This document shows positions 37,949 through 48,771 of a stretch of DNA of 64,000 bases, in pieces. The stretch is taken from positions 558,001 through 622,000 of the forward strand of contig NZ_SDMK01000002.1 in the NCBI RefSeq assembly GCF_004123295.1, written 5' to 3'. Each line of letters starts with the position of its first letter. Positions within the stretch are counted from its first letter, which is position 1. This DNA is from Silvibacterium dinghuense. GTDB taxonomy: Bacteria > Acidobacteriota > Terriglobia > Terriglobales > Acidobacteriaceae. The notes beneath the pieces were generated by a model that saw only the letters and a list, made by a program, of their open reading frames with translations, was not told the origin of the DNA and searched no databases. The translations under genes were made by a program, and so were the position numbers.

Positions 37949-38906
37949 GCGTTGGCTAACTGCGATCCTCTTCGGATTCGCATTGTCCGGCCTGCTGACT
38001 CTGTTTGCAGGCCGGACACACGCAGCTCAGCCACCCCAGCAGCTCGTTCTTCTCGATACCGATATCGGCGATGACATCGACGATGCCTTCGCGCTCGCGC
38101 TCATCGAGCGCAGTCCTGATCTGAGGCTCCTCGGCGTCACCACCGCATTCGGGGATACCCATCTTCGCGCCCGCCTCGTCCGCCGCTTCCTCGATGCAAC
38201 CGGCTTTGCCTCAGTCCCCGTCGCGGCGGGCGTACCGACTACGCCGAAGACCACATTCACTCAGGCCGCATACGCAAACAGCAGCGGCACCGCGCATATC
38301 TCCTCCCTCTCCGGCCCTGATTTCCTTCTCGATCAGATCCGTCGCCATCCCGGCCAGATCACGCTGCTGGCCATTGGTCCTGAGACGAATCTCGCTGCCG
38401 CCATCGACAAGGACCCGGCGACCTTCCGCACATTGAAGCGCATCGTGATCATGGGCGGTTCGGTAGACCGCGGCTACGATGGCCACACCCACGCCGATCC
38501 CGAGTGGAATATCCTTTGCGACATCCCGGCTGCGCAAAAGGTCTTCACCTCGGGTGTGCCCATCGCGCTCATGCCGCTCGACTCGACAATCCTTAAGTTT
38601 CCTCCGGATCAGCTGCAAGAGCTCTTCTCGCACCGCACACCGCTTATCGGTCAGCTGCATGAGCTTGAAACCGAATGGAGCAAAAATTCACCCTATGCCG
38701 GTCCCACGCTAGCTCCAACACTCTTCGATCCCATGACCGTCACTTACGCAGTGCGTCCCGATCTCTGCCCCACGACGCCGCTGCATCTGGTCATCGACGA
38801 TAAGGGCTTCACGCGGCGCACGGCCGGCACACCGAATGTCGGCGCATGCCTGAAGTCCGACCCCGGCGCATTCTTCCACTTCTATCTCTCACGAGTCTCC
38901 CGCTAG
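37932..38906 (+). CDS. Exported inosine/uridine-preferring nucleoside hydrolase family protein
   Basis: 324 residues. A signal peptide (AILFGFALSGLLTLFAGRTHA) is followed by the calcium-binding Asp cluster DTDIGDDIDDAFAL (42-55). GPETNLAAAI, IVIMGGS and ADPEWNILCD are the next family blocks, and TLFDPMTV stands where LHDP is usual (the His is replaced by Phe). Nucleoside hydrolases release the base from ribonucleosides; export suggests scavenging in the periplasm. It overlaps lspA by 17 bp, so it is probably in the ileS-lspA operon. Loss of the His may alter substrate choice. Confidence 0.88.
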   Translation: MKAMPRRWLTAILFGFALSGLLTLFAGRTHAAQPPQQLVLLDTDIGDDIDDAFALALIERSPDLRLLGVTTAFGDTHLRARLVRRFLDATGFASVPVAAGVPTTPKTTFTQAAYANSSGTAHISSLSGPDFLLDQIRRHPGQITLLAIGPETNLAAAIDKDPATFRTLKRIVIMGGSVDRGYDGHTHADPEWNILCDIPAAQKVFTSGVPIALMPLDSTILKFPPDQLQELFSHRTPLIGQLHELETEWSKNSPYAGPTLAPTLFDPMTVTYAVRPDLCPTTPLHLVIDDKGFTRRTAGTPNVGACLKSDPGAFFHFYLSRVSR

Positions 38907-38909
38907 GTT

Positions 38910-39668
38910 ATGCGCCGCTTCCGTCCGATTTTTCTTGCTCTCTTTTTCTCCGCACTGCTCTCGCGTGCTTTTGCGCAGGACACCTACCGCATCGTCCACA
39001 CCTACCCGCACGATCCCGAGTCCTTCACCCAGGGCCTTGTCTTTGTGGACGGCCATCTCTACGAGAGCACGGGACTCAATGGCCGCTCCTCGCTGCGCAT
39101 GGACGACCTCGAGACCGGGCATGCGCTGCAGAAGCTCGACATTGACCCGAAGTACTTTGCCGAAGGCCTGACCAACTGGGGCAGCACGCTGGTGCAACTC
39201 ACCTGGAAGGCGAACACTGCTTTTGTCTATGACCGCTTCAGCTTCCGCCAGCTCAAGACCTTCCATTACGACGGCGAAGGCTGGGGGCTTACGCAGGACG
39301 GCCACAGCCTCATCCTCAGCGATGGCACCGCCACGCTTCGCTTCCTCAATCCCGAGACCTTTGCCGTGCGCCGCCGCATCACGGTGAGCGACCATGGCAT
39401 ACCGGTGAAGGAGCTGAACGAGCTCGAATACATCCACGGCGAAATCTACGCCAATATCTGGTTTCAGAAGCGCATCGCCCGCATTTCTCCGGCCACCGGC
39501 AAGGTTCTCAGTTGGATCGACCTCAGCGGCCTGGTCGCCGATGCCGGTGTCACCGACGAAAATGCCGTCCTCAACGGCATCGCCTACGACGCGCAGCACG
39601 ATCGCCTCTTCGTCACCGGCAAACTCTGGCCGAAGCTCTACGAGATCAAGATCGTGAAGCAGCCATAG
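38910..39668 (+). CDS. Secreted glutaminyl-peptide cyclotransferase (bacterial/plant type)
   Basis: 252 residues with a signal peptide (FLALFFSALLSRAFA). Five-bladed beta-propeller glutamine cyclotransferase: HDPESFTQGLVFVDGHLYESTGLNGRS, EGLTNWG, QLTWKANTAFVYD, GEGWGLTQDG, LNELEYIHGEIYANIW, and the C-terminal VLNGIAYDAQHDRLFVTGKLWPKLYEI. These enzymes cyclise N-terminal Gln to pyroglutamate on exported proteins. It starts three bases after the nucleoside hydrolase stop, so it closes the ileS operon. Confidence 0.9.
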   Translation: MRRFRPIFLALFFSALLSRAFAQDTYRIVHTYPHDPESFTQGLVFVDGHLYESTGLNGRSSLRMDDLETGHALQKLDIDPKYFAEGLTNWGSTLVQLTWKANTAFVYDRFSFRQLKTFHYDGEGWGLTQDGHSLILSDGTATLRFLNPETFAVRRRITVSDHGIPVKELNELEYIHGEIYANIWFQKRIARISPATGKVLSWIDLSGLVADAGVTDENAVLNGIAYDAQHDRLFVTGKLWPKLYEIKIVKQP

Positions 39669-39691
39669 GGCTGCTGCGCGCAGGGCGGATC

Positions 39692-40037
39692 GCCTTCGGC
39701 CCCCGCTCCCGCTGGTCGCGATTGAGAAAGCATAAGCCCGACGGTGGCCCACACAAGCCCGGTTTTAGCTTGAGTGGGGTAGCGCTAGACTGAATTCGGG
39801 TGCCCCACATCTCGTGCCGTTCGAGATGTGGGTTCGCAGAACGAACCGCGAAGGTCCGTACCTCCCGCCCAAGCGCGGAGCTTGGATGGGGCACCCGTTT
39901 CCGTTTTCACCGCAAAGAACCTCAATCGCGACCAACGAGAGCGGGAGCCGAAGGCAGAATGCCGCGCGGTTAGCGTCGCGACCAGCGGGAGCGGAGGCCG
40001 AAGGCACAAGGCCTGGACGGCCAGTCCCTCGTATAAT
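39692..40037. repeat. Composite intergenic repeat cluster upstream of uvrA
   Basis: A gene-free stretch (39669-40115) containing three copies of a 28-bp core (GCGACCAGCGGGAGCGGAGG then CCGAAGGC): inverted at 39692-39719, and direct at 39928-39955 and 39978-40005. An 11-bp perfect hairpin CCCACATCTCG / CGAGATGTGGG lies at 39804-39832. Between 39747 and 39780 is an inverted copy of the ACTCAAGCCAAAA..GGCTTG module also found at 48.6 kb. Further core copies occur at 46743, 48679 and 63369. It is non-coding; open frames through it are accidental. Confidence 0.8.
40032..40037 (+). promoter_or_regulatory. -10 TATAAT at the end of the repeat, candidate uvrA promoter
   Basis: A perfect TATAAT directly follows the repeat sequence GGCCTGGACGGCCAGTCCCTCG. 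No good -35 is seen at 16-18 bp. The uvrA start is about 80 bp downstream. No obvious SOS box was recognised. Confidence 0.35.
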
Positions 40038-40115
40038 GGAGAATGGATTTCTTTGTGCTGCCCACGGCATTCCTGCACTAGGGAGTGCCCGGCGCATGGA
40101 ATACGGGGCTTACGT

Positions 40116-43076
<2,961 letters not shown>

Positions 43077-43090
43077 CCGTCCCATAGCAG

Positions 43091-44431
43091 GTGAACTTTT
43101 TGCAGCCCCTTCGTATCTCGCTTCTGTCGTTGTTCGTGCTTTCTCCGCTGGCTCTCAGCGCCCAATCGAACCAGCTTCCGCCTGGCTCGTCCGAACCGGA
43201 TCAGACCCCGGCCAAGCAGCAGTCCGCCGCACCACAGCCCACCGATGGTCCGCTGGCAAACATCGAAAACGAGATCGAGCAGAAGCATTTCGACCAGGCG
43301 CGCACGCAGCTTGACCCATACCTTTCCGCACATCCGGATGATGCCCGCGCTCTCTTCGACCGCGGCTATTGCGACGATGCCGAGGACAAGAGCGAGCAGG
43401 CTCTCACCTGGTACCGCAAGGCGGTCGCCGCCGATCCCAATCAGTTCGAGCCGCAGATGGCGCTCGGCCTGCTGCTCGCCCAGCAGAACTCGACCGATGA
43501 CGCCGTAAAGGCGCTCCAGGCCGCCGTCGCCCTTGAGCCCAACCCGCCGAACCCGGCAGCCAAGGCGCAGGCCTACCGCACGCTCGCCCGTTTGCTCGAG
43601 AAGTCTAATCCCGACGACGCCCGCGACGCGCTGCTCGCCGCCCTCAAGCTGACTCCGGAGACCACCGACGATACGCTGCTTACCGCCTCCATTGCCGAGG
43701 CAGAAGACGATGATGCTGTCGCCGAGCAGGCTTATCGCCAGGTTCTTAAGGTTGAGCCGGAGAACGGTACAGCCATCTCCGGCCTTGCGCACCTGCTCAT
43801 CGCCCAGAAAAAGTTCGACGAAGCAGCGCCGCTGGTCCACTCCGCGCTGCTCCGCGATCCTGATGATCCGGCGCTGAACGCACAGTACGCTGCTCTGCTC
43901 GCTGCGCAGGGTAAAGACGACGAGGCGACTGCCACCCTCGAAAAGCTGCACACGCTGAAGCCGCAGGACCGCCAGGTATCGCTCATGCTCGCCGACTCCT
44001 ACGTCAGCGCTGGCGCCCTGGATAAGGCCGATGCGCTGTATGCAGCCCTCATCGCCGCCTCACCCAACGATGCGGACCTGCTCTCGGCCCGCGGCCAGGT
44101 GCTCATCGAGGAGCAGAAGAATGCCGAGGCGTTGCCCCTTTTCCAGCAGGCCGTAAAGCTGGCTCCACAAAACGCCGATGCATGGAGTGGGGTAGCCTTC
44201 GCCGCCTCGAAAACCGGCAATCCCACCCTGGAACTGGATGCTCTTGCAGCCAGATCAAAATTGGCCCCCGAAACGCCTGCTACTTACTTTCTTTGGGCCA
44301 CCGCGCATGACAAGCTGCACCATACCAAGCAGGCAGTGGAGTATTATCGTCTGTTCCTGAGCGCAGCTCAGGGCAAGCTGCCGGACGAGGAGTGGCAGGC
44401 GAAGCAGAGGCTGGCGCTTCTCGCCAAGTAG
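43091..44431 (+). CDS. Exported tetratricopeptide-repeat protein
   Basis: 446 residues. A signal peptide (LLSLFVLSPLALSAQS) and a Pro/Gln-rich spacer precede about ten TPR-type helical repeats through residue 440 (for example DDARALFDRGYCDDAEDKSEQALTWYRKAVAADP cut into units, and DADLLSARGQVLIEEQKNAEA). TPRs are protein-interaction scaffolds; partner unknown. The GTG start is 14 bp after uvrA. Two further small exported helical proteins follow, so the three may form a periplasmic set. Confidence 0.8.
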   Translation: MNFLQPLRISLLSLFVLSPLALSAQSNQLPPGSSEPDQTPAKQQSAAPQPTDGPLANIENEIEQKHFDQARTQLDPYLSAHPDDARALFDRGYCDDAEDKSEQALTWYRKAVAADPNQFEPQMALGLLLAQQNSTDDAVKALQAAVALEPNPPNPAAKAQAYRTLARLLEKSNPDDARDALLAALKLTPETTDDTLLTASIAEAEDDDAVAEQAYRQVLKVEPENGTAISGLAHLLIAQKKFDEAAPLVHSALLRDPDDPALNAQYAALLAAQGKDDEATATLEKLHTLKPQDRQVSLMLADSYVSAGALDKADALYAALIAASPNDADLLSARGQVLIEEQKNAEALPLFQQAVKLAPQNADAWSGVAFAASKTGNPTLELDALAARSKLAPETPATYFLWATAHDKLHHTKQAVEYYRLFLSAAQGKLPDEEWQAKQRLALLAK

Positions 44432-44474
44432 ACATCCCACGCCGTAGACGTGCCGTAGCACCGGGAGGTGCACC

Positions 44475-44939
44475 ATGCGGTTCGTAAGACTTATTCTTCT
44501 CACCGTCGCCGCCCCCACGGTTCTGGCTCTCAGCCCATCCTCAGCCCAGGCGGCCACAGAAAAATTCCTGGACAGCCAGCAGATCGCGGCGCTCGAGACA
44601 CGCGCCGCGCAGGCCGCTCCGAAAGAGCAATGCTTCCTGTACGCGGAGCTCGCTCATTCCATGGCAGAGATTGCCGGCCAGCAGCTCAATGCCGGAGACG
44701 AGCGCGATGCCGCCGAGTCCATCCGAGCGGTTCAGCGATACGCAGACAAGATCCACATGAATGTCGCGGACGACGCGCGCAAGCTCAAGAACGCGGAGAT
44801 CCTCATGCGGCAGACGGCTTTCCGCCTGAAGGCGATCATGCTCGACGCCTCGCTCGATGACCGCCCCTCGCTTGAAAGCACCCTGAAGCAGCTCGATAAG
44901 GTGGAATCCGAAATGATGCTCCAGGTTTTCCGGCACTGA
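44475..44939 (+). CDS. Exported helical protein of unknown function
   Basis: 154 residues. Signal peptide (LILLTVAAPTVLALSPSSAQA) followed by a fully alpha-helical-looking domain rich in Ala, Glu, Lys and Asp (residues about 30-150, e.g. CFLYAELAHSMAEIAGQQLN and KLKNAEILMRQTAFRLKAIM). No known domain recognised. A GGGAGGTG Shine-Dalgarno sequence is present. It is 43 bp downstream of the TPR gene. Confidence 0.7.
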   Translation: MRFVRLILLTVAAPTVLALSPSSAQAATEKFLDSQQIAALETRAAQAAPKEQCFLYAELAHSMAEIAGQQLNAGDERDAAESIRAVQRYADKIHMNVADDARKLKNAEILMRQTAFRLKAIMLDASLDDRPSLESTLKQLDKVESEMMLQVFRH

Positions 44940-44990
44940 GTTTGCAGGACAAAAAGCACAATCTGGCCATCCTGCATCTAAAGTGATGGA

Positions 44991-45599
44991 GTGAAAGAAA
45001 ACTCTGTGCCAGCCAGTCTCATTTCGCGCAGCCGTACTAACTGCCCCCCCTGCAGCCGGCGGTCCCTGTCCAGGCTTGTCGTTTCTTTGCTGTTCTGCGC
45101 CGCTTTTCTCGCACCCGCGTTTCTCCATGCGCAGAATGACAAAGATCCGCTCAACGACCAGGAAGTGGACCAGATCCGCGAACTGCGCAATCAGCCCGTG
45201 GAGCGCATCAAGCTCTACCAGAAATTCATCGAGGCGCGGATCAGCGCCATCAAAGAGATTGGCGCACACCCGAAGACAGACGATCGCAAGGCCGAGTTGC
45301 GGGCCAAGCTCGAAGAGTTCACCCATCTCTCCGATGAGCTGCAGGACAATCTCGAGACCTTCGATGACTCCCATGCGGATATACGCAAAGCGTTAAAGGA
45401 TCTCGTTCCGGTCAGCTCGAAGTGGAAGGAAATTCTCCAGGCCGCAGTTCCCGATCCGGCCTATGATTTTTCCCAGGAAACCGCCCTCGACTCTGCACAA
45501 AGCACAGCCGATCAGGCCCGCGAACTCCTCCAGAGCCAGCAAAAGTATTTTGCCGAACACAAAAACGAAGCCAATAAAAATGGCACCGGTCCCAGTTAG
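44991..45599 (+). CDS. Exported coiled-coil protein of unknown function
   Basis: 202 residues from GTG 44991. An N-terminal basic stretch and hydrophobic core (LVVSLLFCAAFLAPAFLHA) form a signal peptide. The mature part is charged and helical (VDQIRELRNQPVERIKLYQK, and later ALDSAQSTADQARELLQSQQ), probably coiled coil. No known domain. TAAAGT lies six bases before the GTG, in the leaderless-type arrangement. It follows the other exported helical protein by about 50 bp. Confidence 0.7.
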   Translation: MKENSVPASLISRSRTNCPPCSRRSLSRLVVSLLFCAAFLAPAFLHAQNDKDPLNDQEVDQIRELRNQPVERIKLYQKFIEARISAIKEIGAHPKTDDRKAELRAKLEEFTHLSDELQDNLETFDDSHADIRKALKDLVPVSSKWKEILQAAVPDPAYDFSQETALDSAQSTADQARELLQSQQKYFAEHKNEANKNGTGPS

Positions 45600-45643
45600 G
45601 TCGAGAAATCTCTCTTCTTACGCTTCTTGATATCCTTGAAGCA

Positions 45644-46330
45644 GTGAATCCTGAGCTCGTCCGCTGGTTTGAAGAGGAGTATCGTGTGCTGCGCCCGCGC
45701 GCACCGATGCCTGCCTTCGAAGTCCGTTTCTACCGCTTCACCAGCCTCAACACCACCATCCGGCTCCGCGAAGGCGTTCTGAAAGTCCGGCTCTCGGACA
45801 TCCTGGAAAGCGCCCCTGAGTCTGTTCTCCGCGCCATCGCGCATATTCTTATCGCCAAGCTCTACCGCAAGCCGATCGAGACGGCACACGCGACGCGGTA
45901 CCGGCGCTACACCTCCAGTGAGGTCGTCGTGCGGCATACCGAGCGCATCCGCCAGTCACGCGGCCGCAAACGCATCTCCACAGCCAAGGGCGACCACTAC
46001 GACCTCGACGAAGTCTTCGAGTCCATCAATATCCGCTTCTTTCATGGATTGCTCGGCCGCCCCATGCTTACCTGGAGCGAGCATCGCGCGCGCCGCCTGC
46101 TGGGCCACTATGACGCGGCACATAACACCATCATGATCAGCAAGGTGTTCGACCGCCGCAACACTCCGCGCTATGCCATCGAATACCTGATGTACCACGA
46201 AATGCTGCATCTCAAGCATCCGGTGAAGACCCGTAACGGACGCCGCTGCGTGCATTCGCGCGAGTTCCAGGCCGACGAGAATCTCTTCCCCGAGCTTGAC
46301 CAGGCCAAGGCCTTTCTCCGCACGTTATAG
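45644..46330 (+). CDS. SprT-like zinc metallopeptidase-type protein
   Basis: 228 residues, no signal peptide. HExxH zinc motif in YLMYHEMLHLKHP (about 184-196), followed by a His/Asp-bearing HSREFQADENLFPE segment, as in SprT/WLM-type domains. The N-terminal half (YRRYTSSEVVVRHTERIRQS) is basic and may bind nucleic acid. Family members include DNA-protein crosslink peptidases and ribosome-associated YgjP-like proteins; function here not known. GTG start preceded by TATCCT seven bases upstream, with no Shine-Dalgarno sequence. Confidence 0.78.
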   Translation: MNPELVRWFEEEYRVLRPRAPMPAFEVRFYRFTSLNTTIRLREGVLKVRLSDILESAPESVLRAIAHILIAKLYRKPIETAHATRYRRYTSSEVVVRHTERIRQSRGRKRISTAKGDHYDLDEVFESINIRFFHGLLGRPMLTWSEHRARRLLGHYDAAHNTIMISKVFDRRNTPRYAIEYLMYHEMLHLKHPVKTRNGRRCVHSREFQADENLFPELDQAKAFLRTL

Positions 46331-46400
46331 ACACGCATCCCTGTTAGACTCAGCTTCGAGCCGGGTTCCATCCGGCCTCGATTTTCTTCAAGGAGTCACC

Positions 46401-46661
46401 GTGTCCGAAAACCAGCCCCAGAATGAAGTGAAGATCACCGTCCGCCCCAACGGCCCATTCCGCGTAGAAGGCGCCGTCACGCTGGTCGATGCTCAGGGAG
46501 GCCAGTGGGATCTGACCGGCAAGCCGGCTTTCTCGCTCTGCCGCTGCGGCGCCTCCGCCAACAAGCCTTTCTGCGATGGCGCGCACAACAAGATCGGCTT
46601 CCAGGCCAATGACACCGCACCGCCGCCGGCCGTTCCTCCCACCGCCACCGAGAACAGCTAA
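46401..46661 (+). CDS. CDGSH-type iron-sulfur domain protein
   Basis: 86 residues from GTG 46401, with AGGAG five bases upstream. The CDGSH cluster motif CRCGASANKPFCDGAH supplies three Cys and one His for a [2Fe-2S] cluster. An N-terminal beta-rich portion (KITVRPNGPFRVEGAVTLVD, DLTGKPAFSL) matches small bacterial CDGSH proteins. The last 20 residues are Pro/Ala-rich. Probable electron-transfer or redox-sensing role in the cytoplasm. Confidence 0.9.
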   Translation: MSENQPQNEVKITVRPNGPFRVEGAVTLVDAQGGQWDLTGKPAFSLCRCGASANKPFCDGAHNKIGFQANDTAPPPAVPPTATENS

Positions 46662-46742
46662 CCTCCCTTTCAAGACCGGAGGCCGGCAGCGCGCCCCCTC
46701 GCCTGCCGGCCTTTCAGTATTTCTGGATGTCTTCCGCAGAGC

Positions 46743-46770
46743 GCGACCAGCGGGAGCGGAGGCCGAAGGC
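46743..46770 (+). repeat. Copy of the 28-bp intergenic repeat core
   Basis: Identical over 28 bases to the core copy at 39978-40005. It lies between the CDGSH gene and ribBA; the surrounding 46662-46832 holds no gene. Confidence 0.8.
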
Positions 46771-46832
46771 AATCCGCCCTGCGCGGAGCAGCCGGACTCG
46801 CCAGCAGCCTGCAAGTGGCGGACAATAGGTGC

Positions 46833-47996
46833 ATGAGTACCACAAGCCCGTTCACCGATGTACCCGGCGCCCTGGCGGAGTTTCGCGCCGGCCGCATGAT
46901 CGTCGTCGTCGACGATGAGGATCGCGAAAACGAAGGCGACCTCACCCTGCCCGCTGAGTTCGTCACTCCGGAAGCCATCAATTTCATGGCGAAGTATGGC
47001 CGCGGGCTCATCTGCCTCACACTGACCGAAGAGCGCGCCGACTACCTGCGTCTCGATCCGATGACGCAACAGAACTCTTCGCGTTTCGGCACCGCCTTCA
47101 CAGAGACCATCGAAGCGCGCGAAGGCGTAACCACCGGCATCTCCGCCGCCGACCGCGCTCACACCATCAAGGTCGCCATCGATCCGCGTTCGACGGCGCA
47201 CGATCTCGCCCGCCCTGGCCATGTCTTCCCGCTCCGCGCCCGCCGCGGCGGCGTTCTCGTCCGCGCCGGACAGACCGAGGCCTCGGTCGATCTCTCCCGC
47301 ATGGCTGGCCTCGTGCCCGCAGGCATCATCTGCGAAATCATGAATGACGACGGCAGCATGGCGCGCGTACCCGACCTCATCAAGTTCTGCGAAGAGCACA
47401 ACATGAAGATGCTCACCGTCGCCGAGCTTATCCGCTACCGGCTGCAGAACGAGCGCTACATCTTCCGCGTCGCTGAGAGCGTGCTCGACACCCCGCACGG
47501 CGAATTCCGCGTCATCGCCTATGAGAGCGAAGTCAACGGCGGAGAAAGCCATCTCGCTCTCGTCAAGGGCGACGTCGGCAAAGGCGATCAGCCTGACCTC
47601 GTCCGCGTGCATTCGCATTGCCTGGCCGGCGACATCTTCGGCGCATCCACCTGCGACTGCCGTCATCTCGTGCAGCAATCTCTGAAACAGATCGCGGAAG
47701 CCGGACACGGCGCTCTCATCTATCTGCACAACACCACCCGCGGCTTCGACATCGACCGCACCGTGCAGCCGCATCGCATTCTCTTCCATCGCGAAGCGCG
47801 CACCAGCGATCCAGACCGACACCAGCGCATCCTGCGCCAGGTCGGACTCGGCGGCCAGATTCTCGCCGACCTCGGCATCACCCGCATCCGCCTGCTCTCG
47901 AACACACCTACACACGTGCCTGCTCTCCAGGGCTTCAACGTGGAGATCGTTGAACAAGTGCCTGTGCTCGCGGCCTCACCACAGGAGACGACATAA
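46833..47996 (+). CDS. ribBA: 3,4-dihydroxy-2-butanone 4-phosphate synthase with degenerate GTP cyclohydrolase II domain
   Basis: 387 residues. The N-terminal RibB domain (about 10-205) is complete: [64 protein letters not shown] and GHT-equivalent [13 protein letters not shown]. It makes dihydroxybutanone phosphate from ribulose 5-phosphate. The C-terminal domain keeps the zinc cysteines (C263, C274, C276) but the EGRGIGL loop is NTTRGFDI, the catalytic Asp of the D-x-R motif is not found (RILRQVG instead), and TNNPxK is SNTPTH. The second activity is therefore probably lost, and ribA at 1900-2553 should supply it. GACAAT lies six bases before ATG 46833. Confidence 0.9.
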   Translation: MSTTSPFTDVPGALAEFRAGRMIVVVDDEDRENEGDLTLPAEFVTPEAINFMAKYGRGLICLTLTEERADYLRLDPMTQQNSSRFGTAFTETIEAREGVTTGISAADRAHTIKVAIDPRSTAHDLARPGHVFPLRARRGGVLVRAGQTEASVDLSRMAGLVPAGIICEIMNDDGSMARVPDLIKFCEEHNMKMLTVAELIRYRLQNERYIFRVAESVLDTPHGEFRVIAYESEVNGGESHLALVKGDVGKGDQPDLVRVHSHCLAGDIFGASTCDCRHLVQQSLKQIAEAGHGALIYLHNTTRGFDIDRTVQPHRILFHREARTSDPDRHQRILRQVGLGGQILADLGITRIRLLSNTPTHVPALQGFNVEIVEQVPVLAASPQETT

Positions 47997-48075
47997 AGCG
48001 GGAACTTTCTTCCTGCTGTTTGCGTAGCCGGTAAAGGCGCATCTGCGCTAAAGCTTTACCCGGGAGCCAACTTCT

Positions 48076-48555
48076 ATGCGACGCTTGTTGTACGCCGCCC
48101 TTACTGCACTGCTCTTCTGCGTGGCCGCTCACTCAGCCCACGCAGAGGGCGACCGGGTTTCCTTCCTGCACGATATCCACGTCACATCGAATGAAGAGGC
48201 GCATGACCTTGTCTGCTTTGCCTGCTCTATTCATGTCGATGGTCCGGTTCACGGCGACACGGTCGCCTTCCTTGGCAGTATCCAGGGCAATGCGCCCATT
48301 GACGGCGATGCCGTCGCCTTTCTCGGGGACATCACCATCGGACCCAATGGGCATGTCGACAAGGACTGTGTCGCATTTCTGGGTTCGGTCCTACAGCACG
48401 AGCCAGGACAAGTGGGCAAGGATGTCGTCGAATTCCCTTTCATCCTGATTCTCATCCCCATCTGCCTCATTGTGTTTATCGTTTATCTCGTGCGCGCCCT
48501 GTTCCGCCGCCCGCGGCCACCCTTCCCCATGCCACCACCACCGCCTTTCAGATAG
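48076..48555 (+). CDS. Exported membrane protein with short beta repeats
   Basis: 159 residues. Signal peptide (LYAALTALLFCVAAHSAHA), then a region of ~20-residue repeats built on VAFLG (DTVAFLGSI, DAVAFLGDI, DCVAFLGSV), reminiscent of bactofilin-like beta-helices. A C-terminal membrane segment (FILILIPICLIVFIVYLV) and a Pro-rich tail (PPFPMPPPPPFR) follow. Two Cys in LVCFACSIHV may form a disulfide. Function unknown. The intergenic stretch before it holds a GGTAAAG/CTTTACC hairpin (48030-48060). Confidence 0.75.
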   Translation: MRRLLYAALTALLFCVAAHSAHAEGDRVSFLHDIHVTSNEEAHDLVCFACSIHVDGPVHGDTVAFLGSIQGNAPIDGDAVAFLGDITIGPNGHVDKDCVAFLGSVLQHEPGQVGKDVVEFPFILILIPICLIVFIVYLVRALFRRPRPPFPMPPPPPFR

Positions 48556-48573
48556 CGCAAGTAGCAATGCGTG

Positions 48574-48732
48574 CCTCACATCTCGTTCTGCTCAAGATGT
48601 GGGTCGCAGAACGCCGAAAAGATCGTGCTCCCCCACTCAAGCCAAAAGCAGGCTTGAATGGGCCACCCGGCCAGTGCCGCGACCAACGGGAGCAGAGGCC
48701 GAAGGCGGAAGGCCTGAACGGCCAGTCCCCTG
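48574..48732 (+). repeat. Composite intergenic repeat upstream of lysA
   Basis: A second copy of the composite found before uvrA: a CACATCT/AGATGTG hairpin (48577-48601), GGGTCGCAGAACG, the CCCCCACTCAAGCCAAAA..GGCTTGAATGGGCCACCC module, the 28-bp core with two changes (48679-48706) and GGCCTGAACGGCCAGTCCC. It lies directly before lysA, as the other copy lies before uvrA. No coding content. Confidence 0.8.
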
Positions 48733-48771
48733 TTACCCTCGATAGAGAATCCTGCAGTAGATCGAGGCACA

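Noticed and set aside
39828-40115. N-terminal extension of UvrA through the repeat region
   Set aside because: The frame is open, but the predicted residues are translated repeat sequence and the UvrA family begins at about residue 3 after TTG 40116.
46662-46832. A small gene between the CDGSH gene and ribBA
   Set aside because: The short open frames there are translations of the dispersed 28-bp repeat.
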